Positions 1-8,977 of a DNA stretch of 64,000 nt are shown one piece after another. The notes under the pieces were generated by a model that saw nothing but the letters and a program-made list of their open reading frames with translations, had not been told where the DNA came from and did not search any database. The stretch is from Acetobacter garciniae (GTDB lineage: Bacteria > Pseudomonadota > Alphaproteobacteria > Acetobacterales > Acetobacteraceae). The DNA lies in contig NZ_JAFVMH010000002.1 of assembly GCF_017377735.1 (NCBI RefSeq), positions 62,001-126,000 on the forward strand, in the 5' to 3' direction. A program made the translations under genes and the position numbers. Within the stretch, counting starts at the first letter, position 1, and every line of letters begins with the position of its first letter.

Positions 1-1649
1 CCACGGGCGGCCTGCGGGCAGGCAAAAACGGCATCGACCAATGCCAGCACCGGGGCGGTGGAGCGGAACGAGACTGTCAGTTCGGGTTCGCGCCACGGCA
101 GGGCGGCCCCCAGCGCGCGCTGCTTGAAACGGTTGCGCCAGTCGCGGAACGCTTCGGGGTCCGCCCCCTGGAACCCGTAGATGGACTGCTTGTAATCCCC
201 CACCGCGAATACCGTGCGCGGCCCGTCATCCACGGTGCGCGCGCCCTCACCCACGAAAAATTCCTCCGTCAGGTCCCCCGCGATCCGCCATTGCTCGGGC
301 GAGGTATCCTGCACCTCATCGAGCAGGAGATGATCTATCCCGCCATCGAGCTTGTACAGCACCCAGGCCGCACCAGGCTGGCGCAGCAGGGCCAGCGTAC
401 GGTGGATCAGGTCATCATATTCCATCTGCCCGTGCGCCAGCTTGCGCCGGGCATAGGCTTCGGCCACGGGGGCGGCGGCCCGCAACACTGCCGTGCCCAG
501 CCGCGCCAGGTGGCGGGCGTTCAGCGCATCCTCCACCGCCATGATCCGCTCGCCCTCGTCCTGCAGAAGCTGGGCGATTTCCTCGTGCTCCTTGGCAAGC
601 CTGGGGCTTATCAGCCCTTGGCGGCGGGGCTTGCCGTCCCGTGTCAGCAGGCCTTCGCGCCATAGCTGCCAGTTTGCCGCGCGATCGGCGGGGGGCAGGG
701 CCAGCCAGTCGAGCAGGCGCGTGACATTGGCGCGGATTGCCTCCGTCCCTTTTTTCTCCAGCAGGCAGAAGGCTTCGCGCAGGGCCTTCTCCTGCGCGAA
801 GCCTGTGCAGGCGTTTTCGATAAACGTGGCGTCGTCCATGCGCAGGGCAGCGGGGGTCAGGCCCAGTGCGCGGCACAGAACCGCCTGGGCCTGTTCGGGC
901 TGCGTGCCCGCCAAAGCCAGCATGGGCTGGGCGGAGGGGCTGCGCCGGAGGGTAGCCGCCAGGGTCATGAAATCCCCCAGCCCGATCTGCCCGGCCAGGG
1001 TGGCCAGCACATCCGCCCCCAATGTGCCCAGCACCGATTCGGCACAGCTTTGCAGGGCCAGGGCGGCTTCTGTTTCCTCCATGACCGTGAAATGGGGGTT
1101 CATGGCCGCTTCAAGCGGGAAGCGCCGCAGCAGCGACTGGCAAAAGGCATGGATGGTGCCGATCCGCATGCCGCCGGGCATGTCCAGCACCTGCGCGAAC
1201 AGCGCACGCGCGCGGGCACGGGTATCGGGGGTGGCGGGCACCGACAGGGCCTGCAGTTCGCTATCCAGGGCCGCATCCGCCAGCGTGACCCACCGGCCCA
1301 GCCGCGTTTGCAGGCGAATGGCCATTTCCGCCGCCGCCGCCTTGGTAAAGGTCAGGCACAATATCCGCTCGGGCGGGCTGCCGGGCAGCAATGTGGGCTC
1401 GCCCGGGGGGGCGTGGGGGTCAAGCCGGGGGAGCATCAGCCGCAGCAGGCGGTCGATCAGCAGTTTCGTCTTGCCACTGCCCGCCGAGGCGGAGACGAAA
1501 ACCGACGCCGTGGGGTCCGAAGCCATGGCCTGCTGGCGGTTGGCCTGGGCGATGGCCCCAGTATCGGGGCCCGGAGCAGACCCAGATACAGGCCCGCGAG
1601 CAGCCCCGGCAACAGCGCCGCAATCAGCGCCTTGAACTGGTCCGCTCAT
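1..1649 (-). CDS. addA: AddA, double-strand break repair helicase-nuclease (N-terminal 549 residues; rest outside window)
   Basis: AddA is the UvrD-like helicase and nuclease subunit of the AddAB (RecBCD-equivalent) recombination complex. Reading back from the ATG at 1649, a Walker A motif SASAGSGKT lies at about residues 53-61, followed by an FTKAAAAEM motif, a motif II of form LLLDEVQDTS, and motif III VGDYKQSIYGFQGA close to the window edge, then LTVSFRST. The C-terminal helicase part and RecB-type nuclease domain are outside the window. The start codon overlaps the addB stop by four bases (ATGA), so the two are translationally coupled. The first ~35 residues are a Gly/Ala/Pro-rich tail with no known role. 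Identity is firm; only the 5' part can be judged. Confidence 0.95.
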   Translation of the reverse strand, partial: MSGPVQGADCGAVAGAARGPVSGSAPGPDTGAIAQANRQQAMASDPTASVFVSASAGSGKTKLLIDRLLRLMLPRLDPHAPPGEPTLLPGSPPERILCLTFTKAAAAEMAIRLQTRLGRWVTLADAALDSELQALSVPATPDTRARARALFAQVLDMPGGMRIGTIHAFCQSLLRRFPLEAAMNPHFTVMEETEAALALQSCAESVLGTLGADVLATLAGQIGLGDFMTLAATLRRSPSAQPMLALAGTQPEQAQAVLCRALGLTPAALRMDDATFIENACTGFAQEKALREAFCLLEKKGTEAIRANVTRLLDWLALPPADRAANWQLWREGLLTRDGKPRRQGLISPRLAKEHEEIAQLLQDEGERIMAVEDALNARHLARLGTAVLRAAAPVAEAYARRKLAHGQMEYDDLIHRTLALLRQPGAAWVLYKLDGGIDHLLLDEVQDTSPEQWRIAGDLTEEFFVGEGARTVDDGPRTVFAVGDYKQSIYGFQGADPEAFRDWRNRFKQRALGAALPWREPELTVSFRSTAPVLALVDAVFACPQAAR

Positions 1650-4600
1650 GGTTCATTCTCCGTGCGGGCGGCACTCCATTCGGGCACCCGGGCCAGGCGG
1701 GCGTAATCGGCAAAGCGGGGTTCCTGGCCGGGATGCGGGTGCGAAAGATACGGCCGGGCCGGGTCATCGTAGGCGGCAATGCGTTCGAGCAGCTTCTGCC
1801 ATGTCTGTTCGGCCAGTTCGGTCAGGTCAGGCACTTCAGGCGGGGCAATGCTGACCGCCTGCCCCGGCTCGGGCCCGCCGGTCAGCCGCCAGTAGGTCAG
1901 CGCGCCGATGGAGCAGCCCACGGGCACCGCGTCGAACCCGCCTTGCAGGATCATGGCGGCTTCGAGCGGGAGCTGGGGGCTCCACCCCGCCAGCACGTCG
2001 CGCTTGGCGGGCAGCATGCCGGTCTTGTAGTCCTGCACGCACACTCCCCCCTGCGCGTCCAGTTCTATGCGGTCGGCCCGGCCCACAAGCGTGAACGGAC
2101 CGGCCGGGGCGGCGGCCACCACCTTGCCGCGCGCTTCGGTCAGGATCGCCCGGGGGGCGCCATGATCGGCACGGCGGCGGCTTTCGGCTTCCGCCACCCA
2201 TTGGGCGATACGCAGCAGCCTGGGTTCCCACCACGCGCGCAGGGCAGGGCGCAGCTTGCGTTCGGCCAGGCAGGTGGTGAACAGGGCGGCCAGCCTGTGC
2301 CGGGCATCGTCCGGCCAGGTCACGCCGTGGATCCGCACCCAGCGCTCAAGCGCGTCATGCACGATCAGCCCGTAATCCGATGCATCGGCCCCTTCCTCCA
2401 GCTCCGCCAGGGGTTCAAGGCGCAGGACGTGGCGGGCGTAAATTGCATAGGGGTCGCGCATCCATGTTTCGACCTCCGTCACGCTCAGGCGGCGTGGCCG
2501 CAGGGCCAGGGGGGGGGCGGGACGCGGGGCGGGAACGGGGCAGGCGGCACCCGCCGGCTGGTCGAGCTGGCGCAGCCATGCCAGCACCGGGTGGTGGGGC
2601 ACATGCAGGCCCCGCCCGGCCAGGAACGCATCCAGCCGGGTCAGCCAGCGCGCGGGCACGACCGGGGCCCCTTCGCGCCGCCTGGGGCAGGACAGGATCA
2701 CCCGCCCAGCAGCAGCCGCGGTCGCGAAAAAATCATGCGCGGCCTGCCCCACCGCCAGTTCGGGCGAAGGCAGGCCGACCTTGCGGCGCATGGGCCTGCT
2801 CATCCACGGTCCGGCATCGGTTACGGGGGGCCATGTCCCTTCCGACAGGCCGCCCAGAATAACGGTCTGGGCGGTTTGCAGCCGGGCTTCGAACAGGCCC
2901 CATATCAGCACGCGCGGGTGCAGGGCGGTGGGGTCGGCCCGGCGGGTCACCGCACGGTCATGGGTCAGCACCGCCCCCAGCAGCCCGTCCAGCACAACGG
3001 GGGGCTGGGGGGGCAGGATGTCGGCCGCCAGCATCAGTTCGGTCAGCCGGTCGGCCAGCAGGTTGCCGTCCTCCCCCCGCCACAGGCGGCTTGGGCCGTC
3101 TTCCTCATCCGTGCGGGCCAGGCGTTCGGCAACACCCAGCAGCCCGGCCAGAAGATCGGGCAGGGGGGCGTGGTGGGCGCGCGGCTCCGCCCCCGCCGTA
3201 TCGACTGCGGGGCCGTCCATCTCCCACCCCAGGACGGGTTCGAAGCAGAAGGCCAGCCGGTCCATGAAGGCGGGCAGGGGTTCGGGGCCGAAGGGGCGGT
3301 CTGCTGCCGCCGCGGTATCGGTGCCGCCCTGGGGGGCATGGGGCCCCGCCATGTCCCGCACGGCCATATGCAGGGCCGCAAAGCCCGGGGCCGGGGCGGG
3401 CCCGCGCAGCACCGCACGTTCGAGCAGGCGGGCCGAGGCCCGGCAGGTGCCCACCGACAGGCCGCACGCCACCAGGGGGTGCTTGAGCACCGACAGCAAT
3501 GAGACAGGTGAAAACCGGTTGTCCACCATGCGCGCGATCAGGCGCAGCAGAACGGCAACCGGCGTGCTGGCCAGGGCAAGGCCTGCGCTGTCATCGGCCA
3601 CCACGCCCCAGCGCGCCAGTTCCGTCGCCACGCGGGCGGCCAGGGCGCGGTCGGGCGTGACAAGGGCCACCCGGTGTTCGGCCGTCTCGATCGCATCGCG
3701 CATGATCATGCTGATGGCCAGGGCTTCTTCCTGTTCGTCCTGGGCTTCGATCCGCTGCACATGCGCCAGCGCGCCGCCAGCGCCGTTATCCGCGCTTTCC
3801 GCCTGATCGCGCGTCGTCCAGTCCCCCAGGGCCTGGGCGGGCAGCATGACACGGGCCAGCATGGCCGCGCGGGCGGGATCGCCCCCCGCGCCGGGCCAGT
3901 CTTCCACCTCGTCGCGCGTAGCACCCAGGGCTGCGAGCAGGTGTGCCATGCCCGCTTGTGGATGGCTGTCGGGCAGGATGGCGAACACATCGGCGGGCAT
4001 GTCCCGATCCAGCCCGGGCAGGATGATCCGCCCCCCCGGACAGGCCACGACCGCGCGCAGGGCATCCGCCAGGGGGGCCATGACATGGGTGAACCCCGCG
4101 GCCCATAAAGGCGTGCTCTCCCCCTTTTGCGCCGCCGCCCGCCAGACCCGCGCCTGCGTGCCCAGCAGCGCCACCTGACGGGCGACAGGGTTCATGACCC
4201 CCTGTTCACGCAGCCAGTCCGGCCAGGCATGGGTGACGATGGAGAGAAAGCGCAGGATGACCTGCCAGTGTTCGGCAAAATTGTCCTGCACCGCATCGGG
4301 CAGGCGTTCGGCCAGGGTAATGCCCGCCCATTCGGCCTCGTCCATCAGATCCGCCAGGGCGTTGGCCAGTGGCCAGGCCTGGTCCAGCGTGGGCCGGGTG
4401 CCGAACGCGCCTTCTGCCTGCAGGATCAGGCGCGTGAGCGTGGCAAGGCGCGTCATGGTGCCCACGGCGGGGGGCAGGGCCAGCGGCCCGCCTGCACCGC
4501 CATCCGTTTCGTCAGCGCCATCGCCCAGACCCGGCGTGGTGGAAACCGACAGGCCCAATTCCGCCTCGTCCAGCGCGCCGATGGGCATGATGCGGGGCAG

Positions 4601-4783
4601 CAGCATGCCCCTGCCATCTATCTGGCGCAGAAAGGCCTCGGTCAGCGCACGGGCGGCGCGGCGACCGGGCAGGACGATGGTACCGTGGCCCACGGCTTCC
4701 CGGTCATGCCCGGCGGCGGCGATCCAGCGGGCGGCCAGTTGGTCGAGAAAGGGCAGATGGGCGGGAATGCTGGCCAGGTTCAT
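1646..4783 (-). CDS. addB: AddB, double-strand break repair protein
   Basis: Second subunit of AddAB, 1045 residues, of the alphaproteobacterial type. The N-terminus (TIVLPGRRAARALTEAFL, about residues 36-53) occupies the position of a helicase Walker A but lacks the GKT consensus, as in the inactive-helicase AddB proteins. The C-terminal third holds a RecB-family nuclease domain: LSVTEVETWMRDPYAIYA, the conserved histidine in YGLIVHDALERW, and the QDYKTG motif with catalytic Asp/Lys. It overlaps tsaE upstream by four bases and addA downstream by four bases, giving a tight tsaE-addB-addA operon. Known function of the family: Chi-regulated end resection feeding RecA. Confidence 0.95.
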   Translation of the reverse strand: MNLASIPAHLPFLDQLAARWIAAAGHDREAVGHGTIVLPGRRAARALTEAFLRQIDGRGMLLPRIMPIGALDEAELGLSVSTTPGLGDGADETDGGAGGPLALPPAVGTMTRLATLTRLILQAEGAFGTRPTLDQAWPLANALADLMDEAEWAGITLAERLPDAVQDNFAEHWQVILRFLSIVTHAWPDWLREQGVMNPVARQVALLGTQARVWRAAAQKGESTPLWAAGFTHVMAPLADALRAVVACPGGRIILPGLDRDMPADVFAILPDSHPQAGMAHLLAALGATRDEVEDWPGAGGDPARAAMLARVMLPAQALGDWTTRDQAESADNGAGGALAHVQRIEAQDEQEEALAISMIMRDAIETAEHRVALVTPDRALAARVATELARWGVVADDSAGLALASTPVAVLLRLIARMVDNRFSPVSLLSVLKHPLVACGLSVGTCRASARLLERAVLRGPAPAPGFAALHMAVRDMAGPHAPQGGTDTAAAADRPFGPEPLPAFMDRLAFCFEPVLGWEMDGPAVDTAGAEPRAHHAPLPDLLAGLLGVAERLARTDEEDGPSRLWRGEDGNLLADRLTELMLAADILPPQPPVVLDGLLGAVLTHDRAVTRRADPTALHPRVLIWGLFEARLQTAQTVILGGLSEGTWPPVTDAGPWMSRPMRRKVGLPSPELAVGQAAHDFFATAAAAGRVILSCPRRREGAPVVPARWLTRLDAFLAGRGLHVPHHPVLAWLRQLDQPAGAACPVPAPRPAPPLALRPRRLSVTEVETWMRDPYAIYARHVLRLEPLAELEEGADASDYGLIVHDALERWVRIHGVTWPDDARHRLAALFTTCLAERKLRPALRAWWEPRLLRIAQWVAEAESRRRADHGAPRAILTEARGKVVAAAPAGPFTLVGRADRIELDAQGGVCVQDYKTGMLPAKRDVLAGWSPQLPLEAAMILQGGFDAVPVGCSIGALTYWRLTGGPEPGQAVSIAPPEVPDLTELAEQTWQKLLERIAAYDDPARPYLSHPHPGQEPRFADYARLARVPEWSAARTENEP

Positions 4784-5367
4784 GTGTCGGACTCCGGCCC
4801 CGGGCTTGTTCGCAATCCTGCTTGCTCCCCCATGCCCCCAGCCACCGTTCCCCCGGGCGGGGCTTGCGCAGGCACAAGGCCGGCGGCGGCGAACACGCTT
4901 GGGGTCAGCCTGTCGGCCCAGCCGCGCAGGGCCGCTCGGCGCAGGCCGGGGGGCTTGCCATCAGCGAGGGGGGTGAGGGTCACAAAGAGAGCCTCGGGCG
5001 GGGTCAGGTCTTCCAGCCTTTCAGGCCATTCGACCAGCACCACCCCTTCACGCGCGTCGTCCCAGCCCAGTTCTTCCACCTCCTCCGGGCCGCCCAGGCG
5101 CCACAGGTCGAAATGATGCACGGCCCCGACATCCGTCCCGCACGCACGCGCGGGTACCGTATAAGGCTGCACCAGCGTGTAGGTGGGGCTGGGCACCTCC
5201 ATGTCGGGTGCATGGCACAGGCTGCGCAGATAGGCCCGGGCCAGCACGCTTTTGCCCGCCCCCAGCGGGCCGGAAAGCAGGATCGCATCGCCCGCGCGGG
5301 TCAAACCGGCCAGCATCGCACCCAGGCGGGCCGTGGCGTCCTCGTTCTCAATATCCACAACGATCAC
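4780..5367 (-). CDS. tsaE: TsaE, tRNA threonylcarbamoyladenosine biosynthesis ATPase
   Basis: TsaE is the small P-loop ATPase that works with TsaB and TsaD to install t6A37 on ANN-decoding tRNAs. The 195-residue product has Walker A GPLGAGKS at residues 33-40, the family motif PSPTYTLVQ, an HFDLWRL motif and VEWPERL. Residues after about 150 (a Pro/Gly-rich tail) extend beyond the usual ~150-residue length and are probably disordered. It is the first gene of the minus-strand operon with addB and addA. The gap upstream, 5368-5661, must carry its promoter and that of the divergent regulator. Confidence 0.93.
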   Translation of the reverse strand: MIVVDIENEDATARLGAMLAGLTRAGDAILLSGPLGAGKSVLARAYLRSLCHAPDMEVPSPTYTLVQPYTVPARACGTDVGAVHHFDLWRLGGPEEVEELGWDDAREGVVLVEWPERLEDLTPPEALFVTLTPLADGKPPGLRRAALRGWADRLTPSVFAAAGLVPAQAPPGGTVAGGMGEQAGLRTSPGPESDT

Positions 5368-5661
5368 GATGCTGGATGCTCCCTGTCAGTCTCTGCGCTG
5401 ATGCCGTGTCTTTTTTCGCACGGATGGGGTGGCGTGGAAAACCGATGGTAACGGAAACCGCCGCGTTTACGATATGTTCTTAATTGAAGAGTTCATTTCT
5501 GGCCAGTCATGCAATGAGCGCATGCAAAACCGCCCTTCGCGAATAAAAATAGGGTGAATTTATGTTTATTTCCGGAAAAAAACACGTCAAAGTGCATTAG
5601 AGATCCCGTTATACAACCATAGGGTGTGCGGGCTCTCGCTTATTTAAATGGAGGTCCGACC
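5368..5661. promoter_or_regulatory. Divergent AT-rich intergenic region between tsaE and the CtrA-like gene
   Basis: This 294-bp stretch separates divergent genes and is clearly richer in A/T than its surroundings, with A/T runs around 5475-5485, 5540-5590 and 5640-5650. It must hold promoters for both genes. I could not assign convincing -35/-10 elements. A TTAA half-site occurs near 5479, but I see no full TTAA-N7-TTAA CtrA box. Confidence 0.5.
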
Positions 5662-6447
5662 ATGCGCATTTTGTTCGTCGAGAATAAATTTGCCTCAAGC
5701 CGCACCATCCTGTCCGCGCTGAAAAAGGCGGGTCTTGCATCCGACCTGGCGCGTTCGGGACAGAACGCCATAGAACTCCTGCGTAATTACGATTACGGAC
5801 TGGCCATCATAAACCTGCGCCTGACGGACATGGACGGGTTTACATTCCTCAATAGCCTGCGTGCGCTCAAAATTTCCACTCCGGTCATCATACTGTCCGC
5901 AACCGATGCGCCGGATGCCAAGATCCGGGCCTTTTCCATGGGCGCGGATGATTTTCTGGTCGAACCCATCGACATGGACGAACTTGTGGCCCGGGTGCAG
6001 GCCATCCTGCGCCGTTCCAACGGCTTTGCCCATCCCGTTATCCAGGTCGGGGCCCTTGTCCTTGACCTGAACAGCCAGTCCGTTTGCGTGCAGGGCCAGC
6101 CCGTGCACCTGACCGGCAAGGAATTCGCCATTCTGGAACTGCTGGTGCTGCGCAAGGGTATCGCCCAGACGAAAGAGACGTTTCTCAACCATCTCTATGG
6201 CGGGCGGGACGAACCCGATATCAAGATCATTGATGTCTTTATCTGCAAACTGCGCAAGAAGCTCCAGTTCGTGGGCGGGGACAGCCTGATCTCCACCGTA
6301 TGGGGCAAGGGCTACATCCTGCATGACCCGCAGGCCCGCAAACCCGCGGCCATGCCGCACATGGCCCATGTCGGCACGGTGGAGCATGCGCGCGCACCCG
6401 AACACCTGGCCACGCGCCATTTGCAGCTTCTGGAAAACACGCGTTAG
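5662..6447 (+). CDS. CtrA-family response regulator with degenerate receiver domain
   Basis: Predicted DNA-binding regulator of 261 residues, an OmpR/PhoB-type protein closest to CtrA, the alphaproteobacterial cell-cycle regulator. The winged-helix domain keeps CtrA hallmarks: HLTGKEFAILELL, FLNHLYGGRDEPDIKIIDV and ICKLRKKL, then a TVWGKGYIL wing. The receiver does not: the phosphoacceptor aspartate equivalent to CtrA D51 is Asn51 (codon aac), the acidic pair near residues 8-9 is Asn-Lys, and the conserved lysine near 101 is Glu. It should therefore not be phosphorylated normally. Start chosen at 5662 because GGAGG at 5650-5654 precedes it; an upstream in-frame start at 5626 lacks this. There is a ~35-residue C-terminal tail without the Ala-Ala end of Caulobacter CtrA. 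Transcribed alone; a palindromic repeat follows. Confidence 0.85.
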   Translation: MRILFVENKFASSRTILSALKKAGLASDLARSGQNAIELLRNYDYGLAIINLRLTDMDGFTFLNSLRALKISTPVIILSATDAPDAKIRAFSMGADDFLVEPIDMDELVARVQAILRRSNGFAHPVIQVGALVLDLNSQSVCVQGQPVHLTGKEFAILELLVLRKGIAQTKETFLNHLYGGRDEPDIKIIDVFICKLRKKLQFVGGDSLISTVWGKGYILHDPQARKPAAMPHMAHVGTVEHARAPEHLATRHLQLLENTR

Positions 6448-6483
6448 AGGCCGTTTCAGAACAACCCCTTGATAATAATTGTT

Positions 6484-6563
6484 AAAAGTTTCCGGGTGTC
6501 GCCTTTTTCCAAAAAGGCGCCGTCCCCTGAAGCTTTTTTGAAAAAAGCTTCACCAAAAACTTT
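6484..6563 (-). repeat. Dispersed palindromic repeat, copy A
   Basis: About 80 bp made of two adjacent hairpins (GCCTTTTTcc/AAAAAGGC and GAAGCTTTTTT/AAAAAAGCTTC) enclosed by imperfect terminal inverted repeats (AAAAGTTT...GGTG and CACC...AAACTTT). It lies between the convergent CtrA-like gene and thiD, where its T-rich hairpins could end transcription in both directions. Copies B-E lie at 34.06, 41.62, 44.59 and 52.29 kb. This copy reads in the reverse sense relative to B, D and E. Confidence 0.85.
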
Positions 6564-6610
6564 CAGGCGATTGAGGGACTATTTTACAGGCTGACTTCCG
6601 ACGCCACTTT

Positions 6611-7444
6611 TTAGCAGTCCGGCTCGTCCCCCCAGCCATGGGCGTGCCATAAAGGCCCAGCCCCCTGCCCCAGCCCCGGTGCCTGGGCAATTGCCGTGCG
6701 AACATAATCGCGCGCCTGTTCCACCGCGCGGGCCAGGGCCACACCCTGGGCCAAGCGCGTGGCCAGCGCACTGGCCAGCGTGCAGCCCGTGCCATGGGTA
6801 TGTCGCCCCGCCAGGCGCGTGCTGGCGAATTCCGTCAGGCCATCCCCGTCGAGCAGGATATCTACCAGGTCATTCCCCGGCAGGTGCCCGCCCTTGAGCA
6901 GCACGGCGGCACCCGTCATGTCGCGCAGCGTGCTCGCGGCAAGGCGCATCTGTGCGACAGTGGTGATCTCCAGCCCCGTAAGCTGCGTGGCTTCGGGCAG
7001 GTTCGGCGTGATAACCGTAGCCAGCGGCAGCAGCACGTGCCTGAGGGTCTCCAGGGCTTCGGCCTGCAAAAGCGCCGCACCGCCCTTGGCCACCATGACC
7101 GGGTCCACCACCACGGGCAGGCCGGGGCTGTCGTGCAAGGCGCGTGTCAGTTCCTGCGCCACGGCATCGATTTCCGCCACGCCGCCCAGCATGCCGGTCT
7201 TGATGGCGTCGGCCCCGATATCGTCCAGCACGCAGCGAATCTGTTCGCGCACGAAGCCGGGTGGCACGGGCATAATGGCGTGCACGCCCAGCGTGTTCTG
7301 CGCGGTCAGGGCGGTAATGGCCGTCATGGCGTAGCCGCCCAGGGCCGTAACGGTCTTGATATCGGCCTGAATGCCCGCCCCCCCGCCGGAGTCGCTTCCG
7401 GCGATGGACAGGATACGGGCCTTGCCCAGGCCGGGCCCGCTCAT
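6611..7444 (-). CDS. thiD: ThiD, hydroxymethylpyrimidine/phosphomethylpyrimidine kinase
   Basis: Phosphorylates HMP and HMP-P to HMP-PP for thiamine synthesis. The 277-residue ribokinase-fold protein has the family N-terminus ILSIAGSDSGGGAGIQAD (residues 11-28), the VVDPVMVAKGG stretch, and the THGTGCTLASALA motif near the C-terminus that forms the anion hole and carries the conserved Cys. It lies 48 bp downstream of glmM on the same strand and may be co-transcribed with it. No TPP riboswitch is evident upstream, where the glmM 3' end lies. The last ~25 residues (APGLGQGAGPLWHAHGWG region) are typical of alphaproteobacterial ThiD. Confidence 0.95.
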   Translation of the reverse strand: MSGPGLGKARILSIAGSDSGGGAGIQADIKTVTALGGYAMTAITALTAQNTLGVHAIMPVPPGFVREQIRCVLDDIGADAIKTGMLGGVAEIDAVAQELTRALHDSPGLPVVVDPVMVAKGGAALLQAEALETLRHVLLPLATVITPNLPEATQLTGLEITTVAQMRLAASTLRDMTGAAVLLKGGHLPGNDLVDILLDGDGLTEFASTRLAGRHTHGTGCTLASALATRLAQGVALARAVEQARDYVRTAIAQAPGLGQGAGPLWHAHGWGDEPDC

Positions 7445-7492
7445 CCGCCCCGCCCCGTCATGCGCGCGCTTTGCATGCGTAGGGGTCGTCTG

Positions 7493-8842
7493 TCAGGCGG
7501 GCAGGGTGATCTGTTCGAGCACGTCGCACATCTGGCGCACGGCGTCCTCGACCAGGGCTGCGTCTTCGGCCTCCACCATGACGCGGACCAGCGGTTCCGT
7601 GCCGCTGCGGCGCAGCACCAGCCGCCCGCGCGTGCCCAAAAGCCGTTCCACCTCGGCCTGCCTGTGGCGCACCGGCTCGGCATCCAGCGGGCATACGCCG
7701 TGGTAACGCACATTGCGCAGGGTTTGCGGAAAGGGCGTGAACAGGCGGCACACCTCGCTGGCCGGGCGGCCTGCCTCGACCAGCACGGCCAGGACCTGCA
7801 ACGCGGCCACCAGTCCGTCCCCCGTGGTGGCGAAATCGGTCAGCACCATGTGGCCGGACTGCTCACCCCCTACATTGGCCCCGCGTTCGCGCATGCGCTC
7901 CACCACGTAGCGATCGCCCACGGCCGTGCGTTCCAGCCCGACCCCCAGCGAGTTCAGGAACCGCTCCAGCCCCATATTGGACATGACGGTCGCGACAACG
8001 CTCTTGCCCACAAGCCGGCTCTCCCGCGTCCAGGACTGGGCGATCAGGGCCAGGATCTGGTCGCCATCGACCAGGCAGCCGGTTTCATCGGCGATCAGCA
8101 CGCGATCGGCATCGCCATCCAGGGCTATGCCCAGATCGGCCTTGTGGCGGATAACAGCGCTGCACAAAGCTTCGGGATGGGTGGAGCCGCAGCGGTCGTT
8201 GATGTTCACGCCGTTAGGGTCGCAGCCGATCCGCACGACCTCCGCCCCCAGTTCCCACAAGGCGGTGGGGGCCACCCGGTAGGCCGAGCCATTGGCGCAG
8301 TCGATGACGATCTTCATCCCGTCCAGCCGCAGCTTGCGCGGGAAGGACGACTTGGCGTTTTCCACGTAGCGGCCTGCCGCATCGTTCAGGCGCGAGGCGC
8401 GACCGATCTGGTCGGGCGCGGCCAGGTGCTGGCGCAGGTCGGATTCCATCAGCGCTTCGATCTCGCTTTCATCCTGGTCGGACAGCTTGAAGCCATCGGG
8501 CCCGAACAGCTTGATGCCGTTATCGCCGAACGGATTGTGCGAGGCCGAGATCATGACCCCCAGATCGGCCCGCAGGGAGCGGGTCAGCATGGCAATGGCC
8601 GGGGTGGGCAGGGGCCCGACAAGGGTGACATCCATCCCCGCCGACAGAAAGCCCGCGACCAGCGCGCTTTCGATCATATAGCCCGAAAGCCGGGTGTCCT
8701 TGCCCAGCAGCACGCTGTGCCTGTGCTCGCCCCGGCGGAAATGCACGCCCGCCGCCTGGCCCAGCTTCTGGGCGATTTCCACTGTCATGGGGGCTGTGTT
8801 GGCGGTGCCCCGAATACCATCTGTCCCGAAAAAACGCTTCAT
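7493..8842 (-). CDS. glmM: GlmM, phosphoglucosamine mutase
   Basis: Interconverts glucosamine-6-phosphate and glucosamine-1-phosphate, supplying UDP-GlcNAc for peptidoglycan and LPS. It has 449 residues, the usual family length. The N-terminus is FGTDGIRG (residues 5-12), the phosphoserine loop is [14 protein letters not shown] with catalytic Ser101, the metal-binding loop is DGDADR, and the sugar-binding GEQSGH and C-terminal phosphate-binding RRSGTEPL loops are present. It follows folP by 135 bp on the same strand, the common ftsH-folP-glmM arrangement of proteobacteria. Confidence 0.97.
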   Translation of the reverse strand: MKRFFGTDGIRGTANTAPMTVEIAQKLGQAAGVHFRRGEHRHSVLLGKDTRLSGYMIESALVAGFLSAGMDVTLVGPLPTPAIAMLTRSLRADLGVMISASHNPFGDNGIKLFGPDGFKLSDQDESEIEALMESDLRQHLAAPDQIGRASRLNDAAGRYVENAKSSFPRKLRLDGMKIVIDCANGSAYRVAPTALWELGAEVVRIGCDPNGVNINDRCGSTHPEALCSAVIRHKADLGIALDGDADRVLIADETGCLVDGDQILALIAQSWTRESRLVGKSVVATVMSNMGLERFLNSLGVGLERTAVGDRYVVERMRERGANVGGEQSGHMVLTDFATTGDGLVAALQVLAVLVEAGRPASEVCRLFTPFPQTLRNVRYHGVCPLDAEPVRHRQAEVERLLGTRGRLVLRRSGTEPLVRVMVEAEDAALVEDAVRQMCDVLEQITLPA

Positions 8843-8977
8843 GCCGTTCGTTCCGTTCCGCCTGCAATACGGGCAACCCGCCGCGTATCTGGGCGAACGC
8901 TTTTTTCCTTTATCATTTTTTCCTGTCCTAAAACGGTTTCCTCCCTCAAGAAAACACGTTCAAGTAAAGAATTATTT

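Noticed and set aside
1391..3502. 703-codon open frame on the plus strand opposite addB
   Set aside because: It is the antisense shadow of addB produced by high GC at third codon positions; composition (Gly/Gln/Arg-rich) and lack of motifs mark it as non-coding.
7445..7492. TPP riboswitch before thiD
   Set aside because: The glmM-thiD gap is only 48 bp and has no TPP-box sequence.
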